Positions 23,758 to 34,196 of a stretch of DNA of 64,000 nucleotides are shown here, in pieces (the stretch's first letter is position 1; each line of letters begins with the position of its first letter). The notes under the pieces were generated by a model that worked only from the letters and a program-made list of their open reading frames with translations, was not told the DNA's origin and made no database searches. The DNA comes from JBFHIZ01 sp041596215 (GTDB taxonomy: Bacteria; Bacillota; Clostridia; Lachnospirales; Lachnospiraceae): assembly GCA_041596215.1 (NCBI GenBank), contig JBFHIZ010000007.1:10487-74486 (forward strand), given 5' to 3'. The position numbers were made by a program, and so were the translations under genes.

Positions 23758-26700
23758 ATGTCAATGGAAAAAAACAGAATACGTCCGATTGCTTCTGGCA
23801 AAAGTATGCGTATGAGTTACTCGAGACAGAAAGAAGTTTTAAGTATGCCTAATTTGATAGAAGTTCAAAAAAACTCATATCAATGGTTTTTGGAAGAGGG
23901 TTTAAAAGAGGTGTTTGAAGATATCTCTCCAATCGCAGACTACGGCGGCCAAATGAGCTTAGAATTTATCGACTTCGAACTGTGCAAAGAGGAAAGAAAA
24001 TATTCTATTGAAGAATGTAAGGAAAGAGATGCTACATACGCAGCACCATTAAAGGTAAAAGTTCGTCTTTATAATAAAGAAAAAGAAGAAATTAACGAAC
24101 ATGAGATCTATATGGGTGACCTTCCAATCATGACTGAAACAGGAACATTTGTAATTAATGGAGCTGAAAGAGTTATTGTAAGTCAGTTGGTTCGTTCTCC
24201 GGGTATTTATTATGGAATCGAACATGATAAAGTTGGTAAGCGTAAATTTTCTTCGACTGTAATACCTAATCGTGGTGCATGGTTAGAGTATGAAACAGAT
24301 TCTAATGATATTTTTTATGTCCGTGTAGATAGAACTAGAAAGGTTCCTGTAACGGTATTGATTCGTGCACTAGGAATTGGCACAAACGAAGAAATTAGAG
24401 AATTATTTGGGGATGAACCCAAAATAGAAGCCAGTCTTGCAAAGGACGTTGCTGAGAATTATCAGGAAGGTCTTTTAGAGTTATATAAAAAAATTCGACC
24501 AGGTGAACCACTTTCCGTTGATAGCGCAGATAGTTTAATTACTGCGATGTTTTTTGACCCTAGAAGATATGATTTAGCTAAAGTAGGACGCTATAAATTT
24601 AATAAGAAACTTGCATTAAGAAATCGTATCGCTGGACATGTTTTAGCAGAAGACGTAATTGATGTGACGACAGGTGAAGTAATTGCAAAAGCCAATGAAG
24701 TAGTTTCAAGGGAACTTGCAGATGTGATTCAAAATGCAGCAGTGCAAGCAGTTTGGCTTCAGACAGAAGAAGGAAAAACAAAAGTATTATCTACGTTAAT
24801 GGTAGATTTGAAGCATTATGTGGACTGTGAACCGAAAGAATTAGGTATTACAGAACTCGTATATTATCCTGTTCTCGAAAAAATCTTAGAAGAGTATGGC
24901 AATGATGCAGAAGAATTAGCGGATGCGATTCGTGAAAATGTACATGATTTGATCCCTAAACATATAACAAAAGAAGATATCCTTGCGTCGATTAATTATA
25001 ATATTCATTTGGAATATGGTGTTGGAAATGCAGATGATATTGATCATTTAGGAAATAGACGAATTCGTGCGGTTGGAGAATTACTTCAAAATCAATATCG
25101 AATTGGATTATCTAGGTTAGAAAGAGTTGTTCGCGAAAGAATGACGACACATGATCCAGATGATATTACACCACAAAAATTAGTAAATATAAAACCAGTT
25201 CAAGCTGCAGTGAAAGAGTTTTTTGGTTCGTCACAATTATCACAGTTTATGGATCAAAATAATCCATTAAGTGAATTAACACATAAGAGACGTTTATCAG
25301 CATTAGGACCTGGTGGTTTGAGTAGAGACCGTGCAGGTTTTGAAGTTCGTGATGTTCATTATTCTCATTATGGAAGAATGTGTCCAATTGAAACACCGGA
25401 AGGTCCCAATATTGGATTGATAAACTCATTAGCTAGTTATGCTCGAATTAATGGATATGGATTTATTGAAGCTCCATATCGTAGAATTGATAAATCAGAT
25501 ATTGAAAATCCAGTAGTAACGGATGAAGTTGTGTATATGACGGCGGATGAAGAAGATAATTATCATGTTGCACAAGCAAATGAAAAACTTGATAGTGAAG
25601 GACATTTTGTAAAAAATAGCGTGTCTGGACGATATTTAGAAGAAACACAAGAGTATCCAAAAGAAAAATTTGATTATATGGATGTTTCTCCGAAAATGGT
25701 ATTTTCGGTAGCTACTGCATTAATTCCTTTCTTGGAAAATGATGATGCAAACCGTGCACTTATGGGATCAAACATGCAACGTCAGGCAGTACCACTGCTT
25801 GTTACTGAAGCACCTGCAGTTGGAACCGGTATGGAACCAAAAGCAGCAATTGATTCTGGAATTTGTATTGTGGCAAAAAAAGCTGGAAAGATAGACTATG
25901 TTTCTTCATGCTTAATTAAGATTACGTATGATGATGGAGAAAAAGAGGAATTTCATTTAACGAAGTTTTCACGAAGCAATCAAAGTAACTGTTATAATCA
26001 AAAACCGATTGTATCGAAAGGGGAACATGTTGAGGCAGGAACTGTTTTAGCGGATGGGCCTTCAACCGATAAAGGAGAATTGGCTCTTGGTAAAAACCCA
26101 TTGATAGGATTTATGACATGGGAAGGTTACAATTACGAAGATGCGGTATTGCTAAGTGAAAGATTGGTTCAAGATGATGTATTTACTTCTGTTCATATTG
26201 AAGAATATGAAGCAGAAGCAAGAGATACAAAGTTGGGACCAGAAGAAATTACAAGAGATGTTCCGGGAGTAAGCGATGATGTGTTAAAAGATTTAGATGA
26301 TAGAGGGATCATTCGCATCGGAGCAGAAGTATGTGCAGGAGATGTTCTCGTAGGAAAAGTCACACCAAAGGGTGAAACGGAGCTGACTGCAGAGGAACGA
26401 TTATTACGTGCCATTTTTGGTGAAAAAGCAAGAGAAGTTAGAGATACTTCCTTGAAGGTTCCTCATGGTGAATATGGTATTGTAGTAGATGCAAAAGAAT
26501 TTTCAAGAGAAAATGGAGATGAACTTCCACCAGGAGTGAATCAATCTGTTTGTATATATATTGCGCAAAAGAGAAAAATTTCAGTTGGTGATAAAATGGC
26601 TGGACGTCATGGAAACAAAGGTGTTGTTTCTAGGGTTCTTCCAGTTGAAGATATGCCATATTTACCAAATGGACGTCCGTTAGACATCGTGCTAAATCCA

Positions 26701-27603
26701 CTTGGCGTACCTTCTCGTATGAACATTGGACAGGTATTAGAAATTCATTTATCTTTGGCAGCAAAAGCGTTAGGATTTAATATTTCAACACCTGTATTTG
26801 ACGGTGCAAATGAAAATGATATTATGGATACTTTAGATTTAGCGAATGATTATGTAAATCTTACATGGGAAGAATTTGAAGCTAAGAATAAAGATGTTTT
26901 ACTTCCAGAAGTAATGGACTTTTTGTCTGAAAACAGAGAGCATAGAGAGTTATGGAAGGGAGTACCATTAACACGTGATGGAAAAGTTAGACTTCGTGAT
27001 GGACGTACGGGAGAATATTTTGATGGTCCGGTTACAATTGGCCATATGCATTATTTGAAACTTCATCATTTAGTAGATGATAAGATTCATGCACGTTCAA
27101 CTGGTCCATATTCTTTGGTAACGCAACAACCATTGGGTGGTAAAGCACAATTTGGTGGTCAAAGATTTGGGGAAATGGAAGTTTGGGCATTGGAAGCTTA
27201 TGGTGCATCTTATACTTTACAAGAAATATTAACTGTAAAATCAGATGATGTGATAGGACGTGTAAAAACTTACGAAGCTATTATTAAAGGAAATAATATT
27301 CCGGAACCAGGAATACCAGAATCGTTTAAAGTATTATTAAAAGAATTGCAATCCTTAGCACTTGATGTAAAAGTACTTAGAGAAGATATGTCAGAAGTAG
27401 AAATAAAAGAATCCATTGATTATGATTTATCGGGATTCCGATATGATTTAGATGATAATAAAAATGCAAATTATGAATCCGATGCATCCCTAGGAGCTAT
27501 GGGCTATCAAAAGCAAGAGTTTGATACGGAAAGTGGAGAACTTGTTGCAGTCGAAGAAGAAGTAGTAGTCGATGAAGAAATAATAGAAACCGTAGAAGAA
27601 TAG
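23758..27603 (+). CDS. rpoB: DNA-directed RNA polymerase subunit beta
   Basis: The 1281-residue protein starts near RPIASGKSMRMSYSRQKEVL and contains the rifampicin-binding region as SQLSQFMDQNNPLSELTHKR, followed by RLSALGPGGLSRDRAGFEVR; the usual resistance positions are unchanged. ETPEGPNIGLINSLA, GDKMAGRHGNKGVVS and the C-terminal GGKAQFGGQRFGEMEVWALE motif are all present. An acidic Val/Glu tail ends it. rpoC follows after 48 bases. Confidence 0.98.
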   Translation: MSMEKNRIRPIASGKSMRMSYSRQKEVLSMPNLIEVQKNSYQWFLEEGLKEVFEDISPIADYGGQMSLEFIDFELCKEERKYSIEECKERDATYAAPLKVKVRLYNKEKEEINEHEIYMGDLPIMTETGTFVINGAERVIVSQLVRSPGIYYGIEHDKVGKRKFSSTVIPNRGAWLEYETDSNDIFYVRVDRTRKVPVTVLIRALGIGTNEEIRELFGDEPKIEASLAKDVAENYQEGLLELYKKIRPGEPLSVDSADSLITAMFFDPRRYDLAKVGRYKFNKKLALRNRIAGHVLAEDVIDVTTGEVIAKANEVVSRELADVIQNAAVQAVWLQTEEGKTKVLSTLMVDLKHYVDCEPKELGITELVYYPVLEKILEEYGNDAEELADAIRENVHDLIPKHITKEDILASINYNIHLEYGVGNADDIDHLGNRRIRAVGELLQNQYRIGLSRLERVVRERMTTHDPDDITPQKLVNIKPVQAAVKEFFGSSQLSQFMDQNNPLSELTHKRRLSALGPGGLSRDRAGFEVRDVHYSHYGRMCPIETPEGPNIGLINSLASYARINGYGFIEAPYRRIDKSDIENPVVTDEVVYMTADEEDNYHVAQANEKLDSEGHFVKNSVSGRYLEETQEYPKEKFDYMDVSPKMVFSVATALIPFLENDDANRALMGSNMQRQAVPLLVTEAPAVGTGMEPKAAIDSGICIVAKKAGKIDYVSSCLIKITYDDGEKEEFHLTKFSRSNQSNCYNQKPIVSKGEHVEAGTVLADGPSTDKGELALGKNPLIGFMTWEGYNYEDAVLLSERLVQDDVFTSVHIEEYEAEARDTKLGPEEITRDVPGVSDDVLKDLDDRGIIRIGAEVCAGDVLVGKVTPKGETELTAEERLLRAIFGEKAREVRDTSLKVPHGEYGIVVDAKEFSRENGDELPPGVNQSVCIYIAQKRKISVGDKMAGRHGNKGVVSRVLPVEDMPYLPNGRPLDIVLNPLGVPSRMNIGQVLEIHLSLAAKALGFNISTPVFDGANENDIMDTLDLANDYVNLTWEEFEAKNKDVLLPEVMDFLSENREHRELWKGVPLTRDGKVRLRDGRTGEYFDGPVTIGHMHYLKLHHLVDDKIHARSTGPYSLVTQQPLGGKAQFGGQRFGEMEVWALEAYGASYTLQEILTVKSDDVIGRVKTYEAIIKGNNIPEPGIPESFKVLLKELQSLALDVKVLREDMSEVEIKESIDYDLSGFRYDLDDNKNANYESDASLGAMGYQKQEFDTESGELVAVEEEVVVDEEIIETVEE

Positions 27604-27651
27604 TAGATGATAGGACGGGTGAGTTTTGCTTACCTTGAAAGGAGAGCATAG

Positions 27652-30600
27652 ATGCCAGAAACAAATAATGAAGCATACCAACCAATGACGTTTGATGCGA
27701 TTAAAATTGGATTAGCGTCAACTGAGAAAATTTTAGAATGGTCAAGAGGCGAGGTGTTAAAGCCTGAGACGATTAACTATCGTACATTAAAACCAGAAAA
27801 AGATGGTTTGTTTTGCGAGAAAATTTTTGGACCAAATAAAGACTGGGAATGTCATTGTGGTAAATATAAAAAAATAAGATACAAGGGAGTTATTTGTGAT
27901 CGTTGTGGAGTAGAAGTGACGAAAGCAAGTGTTCGTAGAGAACGCATGGGACATATTAAACTTGCAGCTCCAGTTTCGCATATTTGGTATTTCAAAGGAA
28001 TACCAAGTAGAATGGGACTTATATTAGATATTTCACCTAGAATTCTAGAAAAAGTATTGTACTTTGCTTCCTATATAGTAATTGATAAAGGGGAGACTGA
28101 TTTAGAGTACAAACAGGTTCTCTCTGAAAAAGAATATCAAGATGCAAGGGAAACCTGGGGAACAAGTTTTCGCGTAGGAATGGGTGCAGAAGCAGTAAAA
28201 GAATTGCTTCAAGCAATTGATTTAGAGAGCGAAAGTGTGGAATTAAAAGCAGGATTAAAAACTTCCACCGGACAAAAACGTGCAAGAATTATTAAAAGAC
28301 TTGAAGTAATTGAAGCTTTTCGTGAATCGAAAAACAAACCGGAATGGATGGTTTTGGATGCCGTTCCAGTAATTCCACCTGATTTACGTCCAATGGTTCA
28401 ATTAGATGGAGGCCGTTTTGCAACAAGTGATTTGAATGATTTATATCGGAGAATCATTAACAGAAACAATCGATTACGTAGATTACTAGAATTAGGCGCT
28501 CCAGATATTATTGTTCGAAATGAAAAAAGAATGCTTCAAGAAGCAGTAGATGCTTTGATTGATAATGGAAGAAGAGGACGTCCAGTTACTGGACCAGGAA
28601 ATCGTGCATTAAAATCATTATCAGATATGCTGAAAGGTAAATCTGGACGTTTCCGCCAGAACTTATTAGGAAAACGTGTGGATTATTCAGGGCGTTCTGT
28701 AATTGTTGTTGGACCAGAATTGAAAATATATCAATGTGGTCTTCCGAAAGAAATGGCAATTGAATTATTTAAACCATTTGTTATGAAAGAATTAGTTGGA
28801 AGAGGAATATCTCAAAATATCAAAAATGCAAAAAAATTAGTAGAGCGTTTAGATGCACGCGTTTGGGATGTATTAGAAGATGTTATTGCAGAACATCCAG
28901 TTATGCTTAATCGTGCACCTACGTTACATAGATTGGGAATTCAGGCGTTTGAGCCTATCTTAGTAGAAGGTAAAGCGATAAAATTACATCCATTAGTTTG
29001 TACAGCGTATAATGCCGATTTTGATGGAGATCAAATGGCTGTCCATCTTCCTCTTTCGGTAGAAGCACAAGCAGAATGTCGATTTTTATTACTTTCTCCA
29101 AACAACTTATTGAAACCATCTGATGGTGGACCAGTTGCAGTTCCTTCACAGGATATGGTGTTGGGTATCTATTATTTGACACAGGAGAGAGCTGGCGCAA
29201 TTGGAGAAGGAAAATGTTTTAAAAGTACGAATGAGGCAATTTTAGCTTATGAAAATAAGGTAATTACACTGCATTCAAAAATCCGAGTTCGAATTTCAAA
29301 AACAAATTCGGAGGGAGAAGTTATTACGGGAACCATTGATACAACCTTGGGACGTTTGCTTTTTAATGAAATCTTACCTCAAGATTTAGGATTTGTAGAT
29401 CGTAAAGATCCGGATAATTTCTTGAAATTAGAAGTGGATTTTCATGTTTCAAAAAAAGGTTTAAAACAAATACTTGAAAAGGTTATCAATACACATGGAT
29501 CAACAAAAACGGCCGAAGTATTAGATGATGTAAAGGCTATGGGTTATAAATTCTCGACAAGAGCGGCAATGACAGTTTCTATTTCTGATATGACCGTACC
29601 TGAAAGTAAAACCGAAATGTTAGAAAATGCACAAGCAATTGTAGATCAAATTACAGTGAACTTTAGACGTGGTTTGATTACGGAAGAAGAAAGATATCGT
29701 GCGGTTGTAGAGACTTGGAATGAGACAGATAAAGAACTTACTAAAGTTCTTCTTGATGGACTTGATCAATATAATAATATTTTCATGATGGCAGATTCGG
29801 GAGCACGTGGATCCAACCAACAGATCAAACAGTTAGCAGGTATGCGTGGTTTGATGGCGGATACTTCGGGACGTACCATTGAACTTCCAATTAAATCCAA
29901 TTTCCGTGAAGGACTTGATGTTTTGGAATATTTCATGTCAGCACATGGTGCTCGTAAAGGTCTTTCGGATACGGCGCTTCGTACAGCGGATTCAGGGTAT
30001 TTAACAAGACGTTTGGTAGATGTATCTCAGGATTTAATTATTCGAGAAATGGATTGCAAAGGAAACGGCGAAATCCCTGGAATGATAGTAAAAGCATTTA
30101 TGGATGGAAAAGAAGTAATTGAAAGTCTTGAAGAACGTATCACTGGAAGATTTTCATGTGAAACCATTAAAGATAAAGATGGTAATGTCTTAGTAAAACA
30201 AAACCATATGATTACACCAAGACGTGCAGAAGCAATTGTAAATGAAGGTGTGGATGAAAAGGGCAATATTTTAACAAGTGTCAAAATTCGTACTATTTTA
30301 ACTTGTAAATCCCGAATTGGAATTTGTGCAAAATGTTATGGCGCAAATATGGCGACAGGTGAAGCTGTTCAAGTAGGGGAAGCGGTAGGTATTATTGCAG
30401 CACAATCAATCGGAGAACCGGGTACACAGCTTACTATGCGTACATTCCATACGGGTGGTGTTGCAGGTGATGATATAACACAAGGTCTACCTCGTGTTGA
30501 GGAATTGTTTGAAGCTAGAAAACCAAAAGGATTAGCAATTATTGCTGAATTTGGTGGGAAAGCTGTAATTAAAGATACCAAGAAAAAGCGTGAGATTATT

Positions 30601-31320
30601 ATTACGAATGATGAAGGCGAATCAAAAGCTTATTTGATTCCATATGGTTCTAGAATCAAAATAATTGATGAAGCCATTCTTGAAGCAGGTGATGAATTAA
30701 CAGAAGGTAGTATTAATCCACATGATTTGCTTAAGATTAAAGGCGTTCGTGCGGTTCAAGATTACATGATTCGTGAGGTACAAAGAGTATATCGTTTACA
30801 AGGTGTTGAAATTAATGATAAACATATTGAGGTTATCGTTCGACAAATGTTAAAGAAAGTTCGATTGGAAGATAATGGAGATTCGGAATTGCTTCCAGGA
30901 AGACTTGTCGATATATTAGAACTTGAAGATGTTAATAATAAATTACTTGCAGAAGGAAAAGAACCTGCAGTGGGAGTGCAAGCTATGCTTGGAATTACCA
31001 AAGCATCTCTAGCAACGGATTCCTTCTTGTCAGCGGCATCATTCCAAGAGACTACAAAAGTATTAACGGATGCTGCAATTAAAGGTAAAATTGATAATCT
31101 TATTGGATTAAAAGAGAATGTTATCATTGGTAAATTAATTCCAGCAGGAACCGGAATGAAGAGATATAATGATGTGCATTTAGATTGTGATCCAACGGGA
31201 GATATTCTAATTCCTTCCGATGAAATGGTTTTGGGTGAGGATGTTATCGAAACAATAGATGATATTGTAGAACCCTTGGTTTTAGAAGAAAGTTCTGCGG
31301 AAGATTTAGTAGAGATTTAG
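27652..31320 (+). CDS. rpoC: DNA-directed RNA polymerase subunit beta'
   Basis: The 1222-residue protein has the N-terminal zinc ribbon (CHCGKYKKIRYKGVICDRCG), the catalytic NADFDGDQMAVHLPLS with its three metal-binding aspartates, the bridge-helix/trigger-loop region (GEAVGIIAAQSIGEPGTQLT, MRTFHTGGVAG) and the second cysteine cluster (CKSRIGICAKCYG). The ribosome site is GAAAGGAGAG. It ends at a terminator shared with a convergent operon. Confidence 0.98.
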   Translation: MPETNNEAYQPMTFDAIKIGLASTEKILEWSRGEVLKPETINYRTLKPEKDGLFCEKIFGPNKDWECHCGKYKKIRYKGVICDRCGVEVTKASVRRERMGHIKLAAPVSHIWYFKGIPSRMGLILDISPRILEKVLYFASYIVIDKGETDLEYKQVLSEKEYQDARETWGTSFRVGMGAEAVKELLQAIDLESESVELKAGLKTSTGQKRARIIKRLEVIEAFRESKNKPEWMVLDAVPVIPPDLRPMVQLDGGRFATSDLNDLYRRIINRNNRLRRLLELGAPDIIVRNEKRMLQEAVDALIDNGRRGRPVTGPGNRALKSLSDMLKGKSGRFRQNLLGKRVDYSGRSVIVVGPELKIYQCGLPKEMAIELFKPFVMKELVGRGISQNIKNAKKLVERLDARVWDVLEDVIAEHPVMLNRAPTLHRLGIQAFEPILVEGKAIKLHPLVCTAYNADFDGDQMAVHLPLSVEAQAECRFLLLSPNNLLKPSDGGPVAVPSQDMVLGIYYLTQERAGAIGEGKCFKSTNEAILAYENKVITLHSKIRVRISKTNSEGEVITGTIDTTLGRLLFNEILPQDLGFVDRKDPDNFLKLEVDFHVSKKGLKQILEKVINTHGSTKTAEVLDDVKAMGYKFSTRAAMTVSISDMTVPESKTEMLENAQAIVDQITVNFRRGLITEEERYRAVVETWNETDKELTKVLLDGLDQYNNIFMMADSGARGSNQQIKQLAGMRGLMADTSGRTIELPIKSNFREGLDVLEYFMSAHGARKGLSDTALRTADSGYLTRRLVDVSQDLIIREMDCKGNGEIPGMIVKAFMDGKEVIESLEERITGRFSCETIKDKDGNVLVKQNHMITPRRAEAIVNEGVDEKGNILTSVKIRTILTCKSRIGICAKCYGANMATGEAVQVGEAVGIIAAQSIGEPGTQLTMRTFHTGGVAGDDITQGLPRVEELFEARKPKGLAIIAEFGGKAVIKDTKKKREIIITNDEGESKAYLIPYGSRIKIIDEAILEAGDELTEGSINPHDLLKIKGVRAVQDYMIREVQRVYRLQGVEINDKHIEVIVRQMLKKVRLEDNGDSELLPGRLVDILELEDVNNKLLAEGKEPAVGVQAMLGITKASLATDSFLSAASFQETTKVLTDAAIKGKIDNLIGLKENVIIGKLIPAGTGMKRYNDVHLDCDPTGDILIPSDEMVLGEDVIETIDDIVEPLVLEESSAEDLVEI

Positions 31321-31361
31321 ATAGAAGGAATAGTTTAAAAGAAGAAATAAATATTTAGAAT

Positions 31362-31405
31362 AAGAAAAGAGCCGGCTGAGAAATATCTCAATCGGCTTTT
31401 TCTTA
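31362..31405. terminator. Terminator after rpoC, possibly bidirectional
   Basis: AAGAAAAGAGCCG...TGAG pairs with CTCA...CGGCTTTTTCTT. A- and T-runs on the two sides let it serve both rpoC and the convergent minus-strand pilus-type operon. Confidence 0.88.
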
Positions 31406-31408
31406 ATA

Positions 31409-31840
31409 TTATGGAGTAAAGAATTCGATGGAATGATCGACTTCTAACGGCTCTAATGTTACAACTTCATAATTTGTTAGCTCATAGTAAAAATCTCCAT
31501 CTGTGGACGGATAATGAGGAGTTAACGCAATGTATAAAGACTGCAAATCATTAATTGGGATATAAAAAGAAATTATTTTGCCAACAGAGAGGTAATATTC
31601 TTCTTCCGTTAAGAGGGCTGCTGATTCTTTTAAAGAATTGTCAATGGAAGCAATGGATGCTTCGGCTTTGTTGCATGCAGAATAATATTCTGAGGTTTTC
31701 TCTTGTAAATTTTTGCTTAACTTATAATCGGAAGCTGAACTAACAAGAGAAAGCGAAGCAAAAGAAATCAGACATAAGATAACAAAAATCATAAGAATAG
31801 AAGAAGAGCCAATATTAATATTTTGTGATTTAGTTTTCAT
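31409..31840 (-). CDS. Small membrane-anchored protein at the end of a pilus-type operon
   Basis: A 143-residue protein with a short polar N-terminus, one transmembrane helix (about residues 12-33, SILMIFVILCLISFASLSLV) and an extracytoplasmic part with a helical segment and beta-rich end. The hydrophobic helix at the N-terminus resembles minor pilins such as PilX, but the usual glycine-cleavage site with Glu at +5 is not clear. It overlaps the upstream gene by 11 bases. I do not recognise a defined family. Confidence 0.75.
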   Translation of the reverse strand: MKTKSQNINIGSSSILMIFVILCLISFASLSLVSSASDYKLSKNLQEKTSEYYSACNKAEASIASIDNSLKESAALLTEEEYYLSVGKIISFYIPINDLQSLYIALTPHYPSTDGDFYYELTNYEVVTLEPLEVDHSIEFFTP

Positions 31841-32261
31841 GTGAAGTCCACCTTTCTGGGGTGTGTTTATCTACTGTTAAACTATAAATTAGTTTATCCG
31901 AGGTATATAGTTCAATATGAGCAGAACGAATGGATTCCTTTGAAGAGTAGAAAATTGTTGCATAATAAAAGGAATCTTTTGCAGAAGAACGAAGCCCGTC
32001 TTCATCATAATAAATTGTTGTCGTGGTATTTAAATCATAGTCCATTTGTGAATTTTTAAAAGATTCTGCAATGGTTTCTGATATTTGAATACAGGTATTT
32101 AATTGTGTGCTCTCTAAATTTATCGTATATGATTTCACAAACATCTCAATACAGACGGTACTCGCAATAGAAAAAAACAAAATGACAATGATTAATTCTA
32201 AAAGGAAGATGCCTGATTTTGAAGTTGTTGGATAAAATATTTGCATTCGCTTTTGATTCAT
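31830..32261 (-). CDS. Type IV pilin-like (prepilin-type) minor pseudopilin
   Basis: The 143-residue product has a basic start, then SGIFLLELIIVILFFSIAST. Gly followed by a hydrophobic run with Glu at +5 is the prepilin peptidase site and the helix that packs into the pilus core. The soluble part is beta-rich with no cysteines after the helix. ATG 32261, behind AAAGGAA, gives this start; longer readings up to 32378 run into the upstream gene. It fits a PilW/GspJ-like minor pseudopilin. Confidence 0.78.
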   Translation of the reverse strand: MNQKRMQIFYPTTSKSGIFLLELIIVILFFSIASTVCIEMFVKSYTINLESTQLNTCIQISETIAESFKNSQMDYDLNTTTTIYYDEDGLRSSAKDSFYYATIFYSSKESIRSAHIELYTSDKLIYSLTVDKHTPERWTSHEN

Positions 32262-32277
32262 ATATAGAAATTCCTTT

Positions 32278-32763
32278 CTAATTTTGCATGGTGTTTGCAG
32301 TAAGAAGAAAAACGGTACTTGAACCATCTTTATAAATAGTGCATTCGAAGGTTTGGTTGTTGATTCGATTGATAACAAAAGAATCTGCTTCTAAAATTTT
32401 ATTCCCTGCTTTTAAAGGAAGAGAAGTATTGTCTTTAAGAAATAGTTCTTTTAAATAGCCTTCATGAATATATAAATAAGTATGGTAGATTTCCTCATTA
32501 ATTTCTTCTGTAAAAACAAAAGAAGAATTATCATTTATTTCTTCGACAGAAATTGCATTTTTGCGGTCGCTTTGGCGAAACTTTTCAGTAATATAAGCAT
32601 AGGAAGTCCGATTATCAAAATTTCCTTCCATGTTGTCTACAGTATGACTATAGACAGTAGAACCCATAATGACAAGCATAAGGGCGGAAATTGCAAATGC
32701 ACCAAAGAGAATGAGAACAAAAAGAATATCTATGGTATGCTTTTTTTGTTGGTTACGATACAT
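32278..32763 (-). CDS. Small membrane-anchored protein resembling DUF4860
   Basis: A 161-residue protein with one transmembrane helix near the N-terminus (IDILFVLILFGAFAISALML) followed by a beta-rich extracytoplasmic domain. The arrangement DILFVLILFGAFA ... TVYSHTVDNMEGNFDNRTS resembles the DUF4860 family, found in clostridial pilus-type clusters. That name is from memory and would need a profile search. It is 21 bases after the previous gene and 16 before the pseudopilin. Confidence 0.7.
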   Translation of the reverse strand: MYRNQQKKHTIDILFVLILFGAFAISALMLVIMGSTVYSHTVDNMEGNFDNRTSYAYITEKFRQSDRKNAISVEEINDNSSFVFTEEINEEIYHTYLYIHEGYLKELFLKDNTSLPLKAGNKILEADSFVINRINNQTFECTIYKDGSSTVFLLTANTMQN

Positions 32764-32784
32764 AATGACTCCGTTCTTGAATGT

Positions 32785-33114
32785 TTATTCTTTTAAAATA
32801 ATAGTTACATTGGGGTAAATATTAGACCCTATAAATTGATAGTCTAAAAAGAAAAGGTTATCATCATAGATTAAACCATAATTAGTTATAATATATTCTA
32901 AACTAGGAGGATAAGTACCTTCTAAAGCATAACATTGAGTTATGTTTCTTTGTAAACTAGTAGCTAATATTTCTTGCTGCTGTTCAACTGAAGCTTGATC
33001 AATAGAAGAAATACCCCGGAAAAATAAAAGAAAAAGAATAATAAATGCGACTAGGGGTAATCTTATTTTATGAAGATAATAGGAAAATTTTGTTTCCTTT
33101 GAAAAACGATTCAT
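32785..33114 (-). CDS. Small membrane protein conserved in clostridial pilus-type clusters (function unknown)
   Basis: The 109-residue protein has a basic N-terminus, one transmembrane helix (LPLVAFIILFLLFFRGISSI, about 18-37) and an extracytoplasmic part with CYALEGTYPPSLEYIITNYG and a DYQFIGSNIYPNVTI segment. ATG 33114 follows AAAGGATACTT; the longer reading from 33144 lacks a ribosome site. It follows the PilC-type gene directly. A role with the pseudopilus is inferred. Confidence 0.72.
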   Translation of the reverse strand: MNRFSKETKFSYYLHKIRLPLVAFIILFLLFFRGISSIDQASVEQQQEILATSLQRNITQCYALEGTYPPSLEYIITNYGLIYDDNLFFLDYQFIGSNIYPNVTIILKE

Positions 33115-33136
33115 AAGTATCCTTTCGTAAATATGA

Positions 33137-34183
33137 TTATCCAATGGTAGACATAATGCCCATAAGTGGAAGAATGACAGATAAAAGAATTAATCCAACA
33201 ATGAGAGACAATATGATTACTAAAGTAGGTTCTAATGTGGAAAGCGTTGCATAGATTCTACGATCGGTTTCTTCTTCGTAATCAAGAGCTATTTTTTCCA
33301 TGACATCATCAATACTACCTGATTTGAAGCCGACGGTAATCATACGAGCATGTAAATGAGAGAATAAATTCGCTTGGATAAGAGATTCACCAAAAGAAAG
33401 ATTTTCTTTTAAACTGTTTTTGCAAATGGAAATTTTCCTTTGAACCATAGTATTGTCTACTAATTGATATACTAAATCTAAGCTTTTATAAGTATCAAGA
33501 CCACTACTAAATGTTAAAGCTAATCCATTTGCGAATCTTCCCATTGCAATTCCATAATTTAATTTTTTGATTGGAGGAAACCAACCAAAAAGTGGTTTGC
33601 TCCATTTTTGTCCAAGAGAAGTTTTTCGAAAAAAGAGAACACATAAAACGATGCAAAGAAGGAAAATAAGGATAATAATGGAGTATTGATTCATGGAACT
33701 TCCCAGGGTTAATAAGATTTTTGCAATGCCGGATATTTCGCCGCCAAGTTGATTAAACACACGATTAAAAATGGGAAGCACTTTGGTAAGCAAGACTAGT
33801 ATGATTAAAAACATCATAGTAATCATAATTAAGGGATATCGAATGGCATTAACTACAGAAATATGAATGCTTTCTTCGCGTTTGTAATAAATACCTAACG
33901 AAGATAATACCATGTCAAGGGTTCCGGATTCTTCGCCAATGGCAATCATATTGACAACATAAATTGGAAAAACATGAGTTGAAACAATTGCTTCATGAAA
34001 AGAAGCACTGTTTTTGATCGCTTGAATTAAAGTTTCGCATAAATCCTTGCCCGACTGGTCTTTTGTATCTTTTTTTAAAATTTCCAATCCGTCTAAGGTT
34101 GAAATGCCTGCGTTCATGATTACTGCCATTTGTTCGCAGAAGGATGAAATTTCTAGATTTGATAGTTTTTTTAATTTTTTCAT
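33137..34183 (-). CDS. pilC: PilC/GspF-family inner-membrane platform protein
   Basis: The 348-residue protein has two GspF repeats: FCEQMAVIMNAGISTLDGLE in the first and FANGLALTFSSGLDTYKSLD in the second. Each is followed by a membrane segment (about 115-140, 165-185 and 320-345). It also has the IGEESGTLDMVL and VGFKSGSIDDVM turns. These proteins form the platform on which the ATPase drives pilin assembly. The ATG follows GGGAGAG. No PilB/PilT ATPase, prepilin peptidase or PilMNO gene is in this window, so those must come from elsewhere if the system works. Confidence 0.9.
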   Translation of the reverse strand: MKKLKKLSNLEISSFCEQMAVIMNAGISTLDGLEILKKDTKDQSGKDLCETLIQAIKNSASFHEAIVSTHVFPIYVVNMIAIGEESGTLDMVLSSLGIYYKREESIHISVVNAIRYPLIMITMMFLIILVLLTKVLPIFNRVFNQLGGEISGIAKILLTLGSSMNQYSIIILIFLLCIVLCVLFFRKTSLGQKWSKPLFGWFPPIKKLNYGIAMGRFANGLALTFSSGLDTYKSLDLVYQLVDNTMVQRKISICKNSLKENLSFGESLIQANLFSHLHARMITVGFKSGSIDDVMEKIALDYEEETDRRIYATLSTLEPTLVIILSLIVGLILLSVILPLMGIMSTIG

Positions 34184-34196
34184 TTTCTCTCCCTAA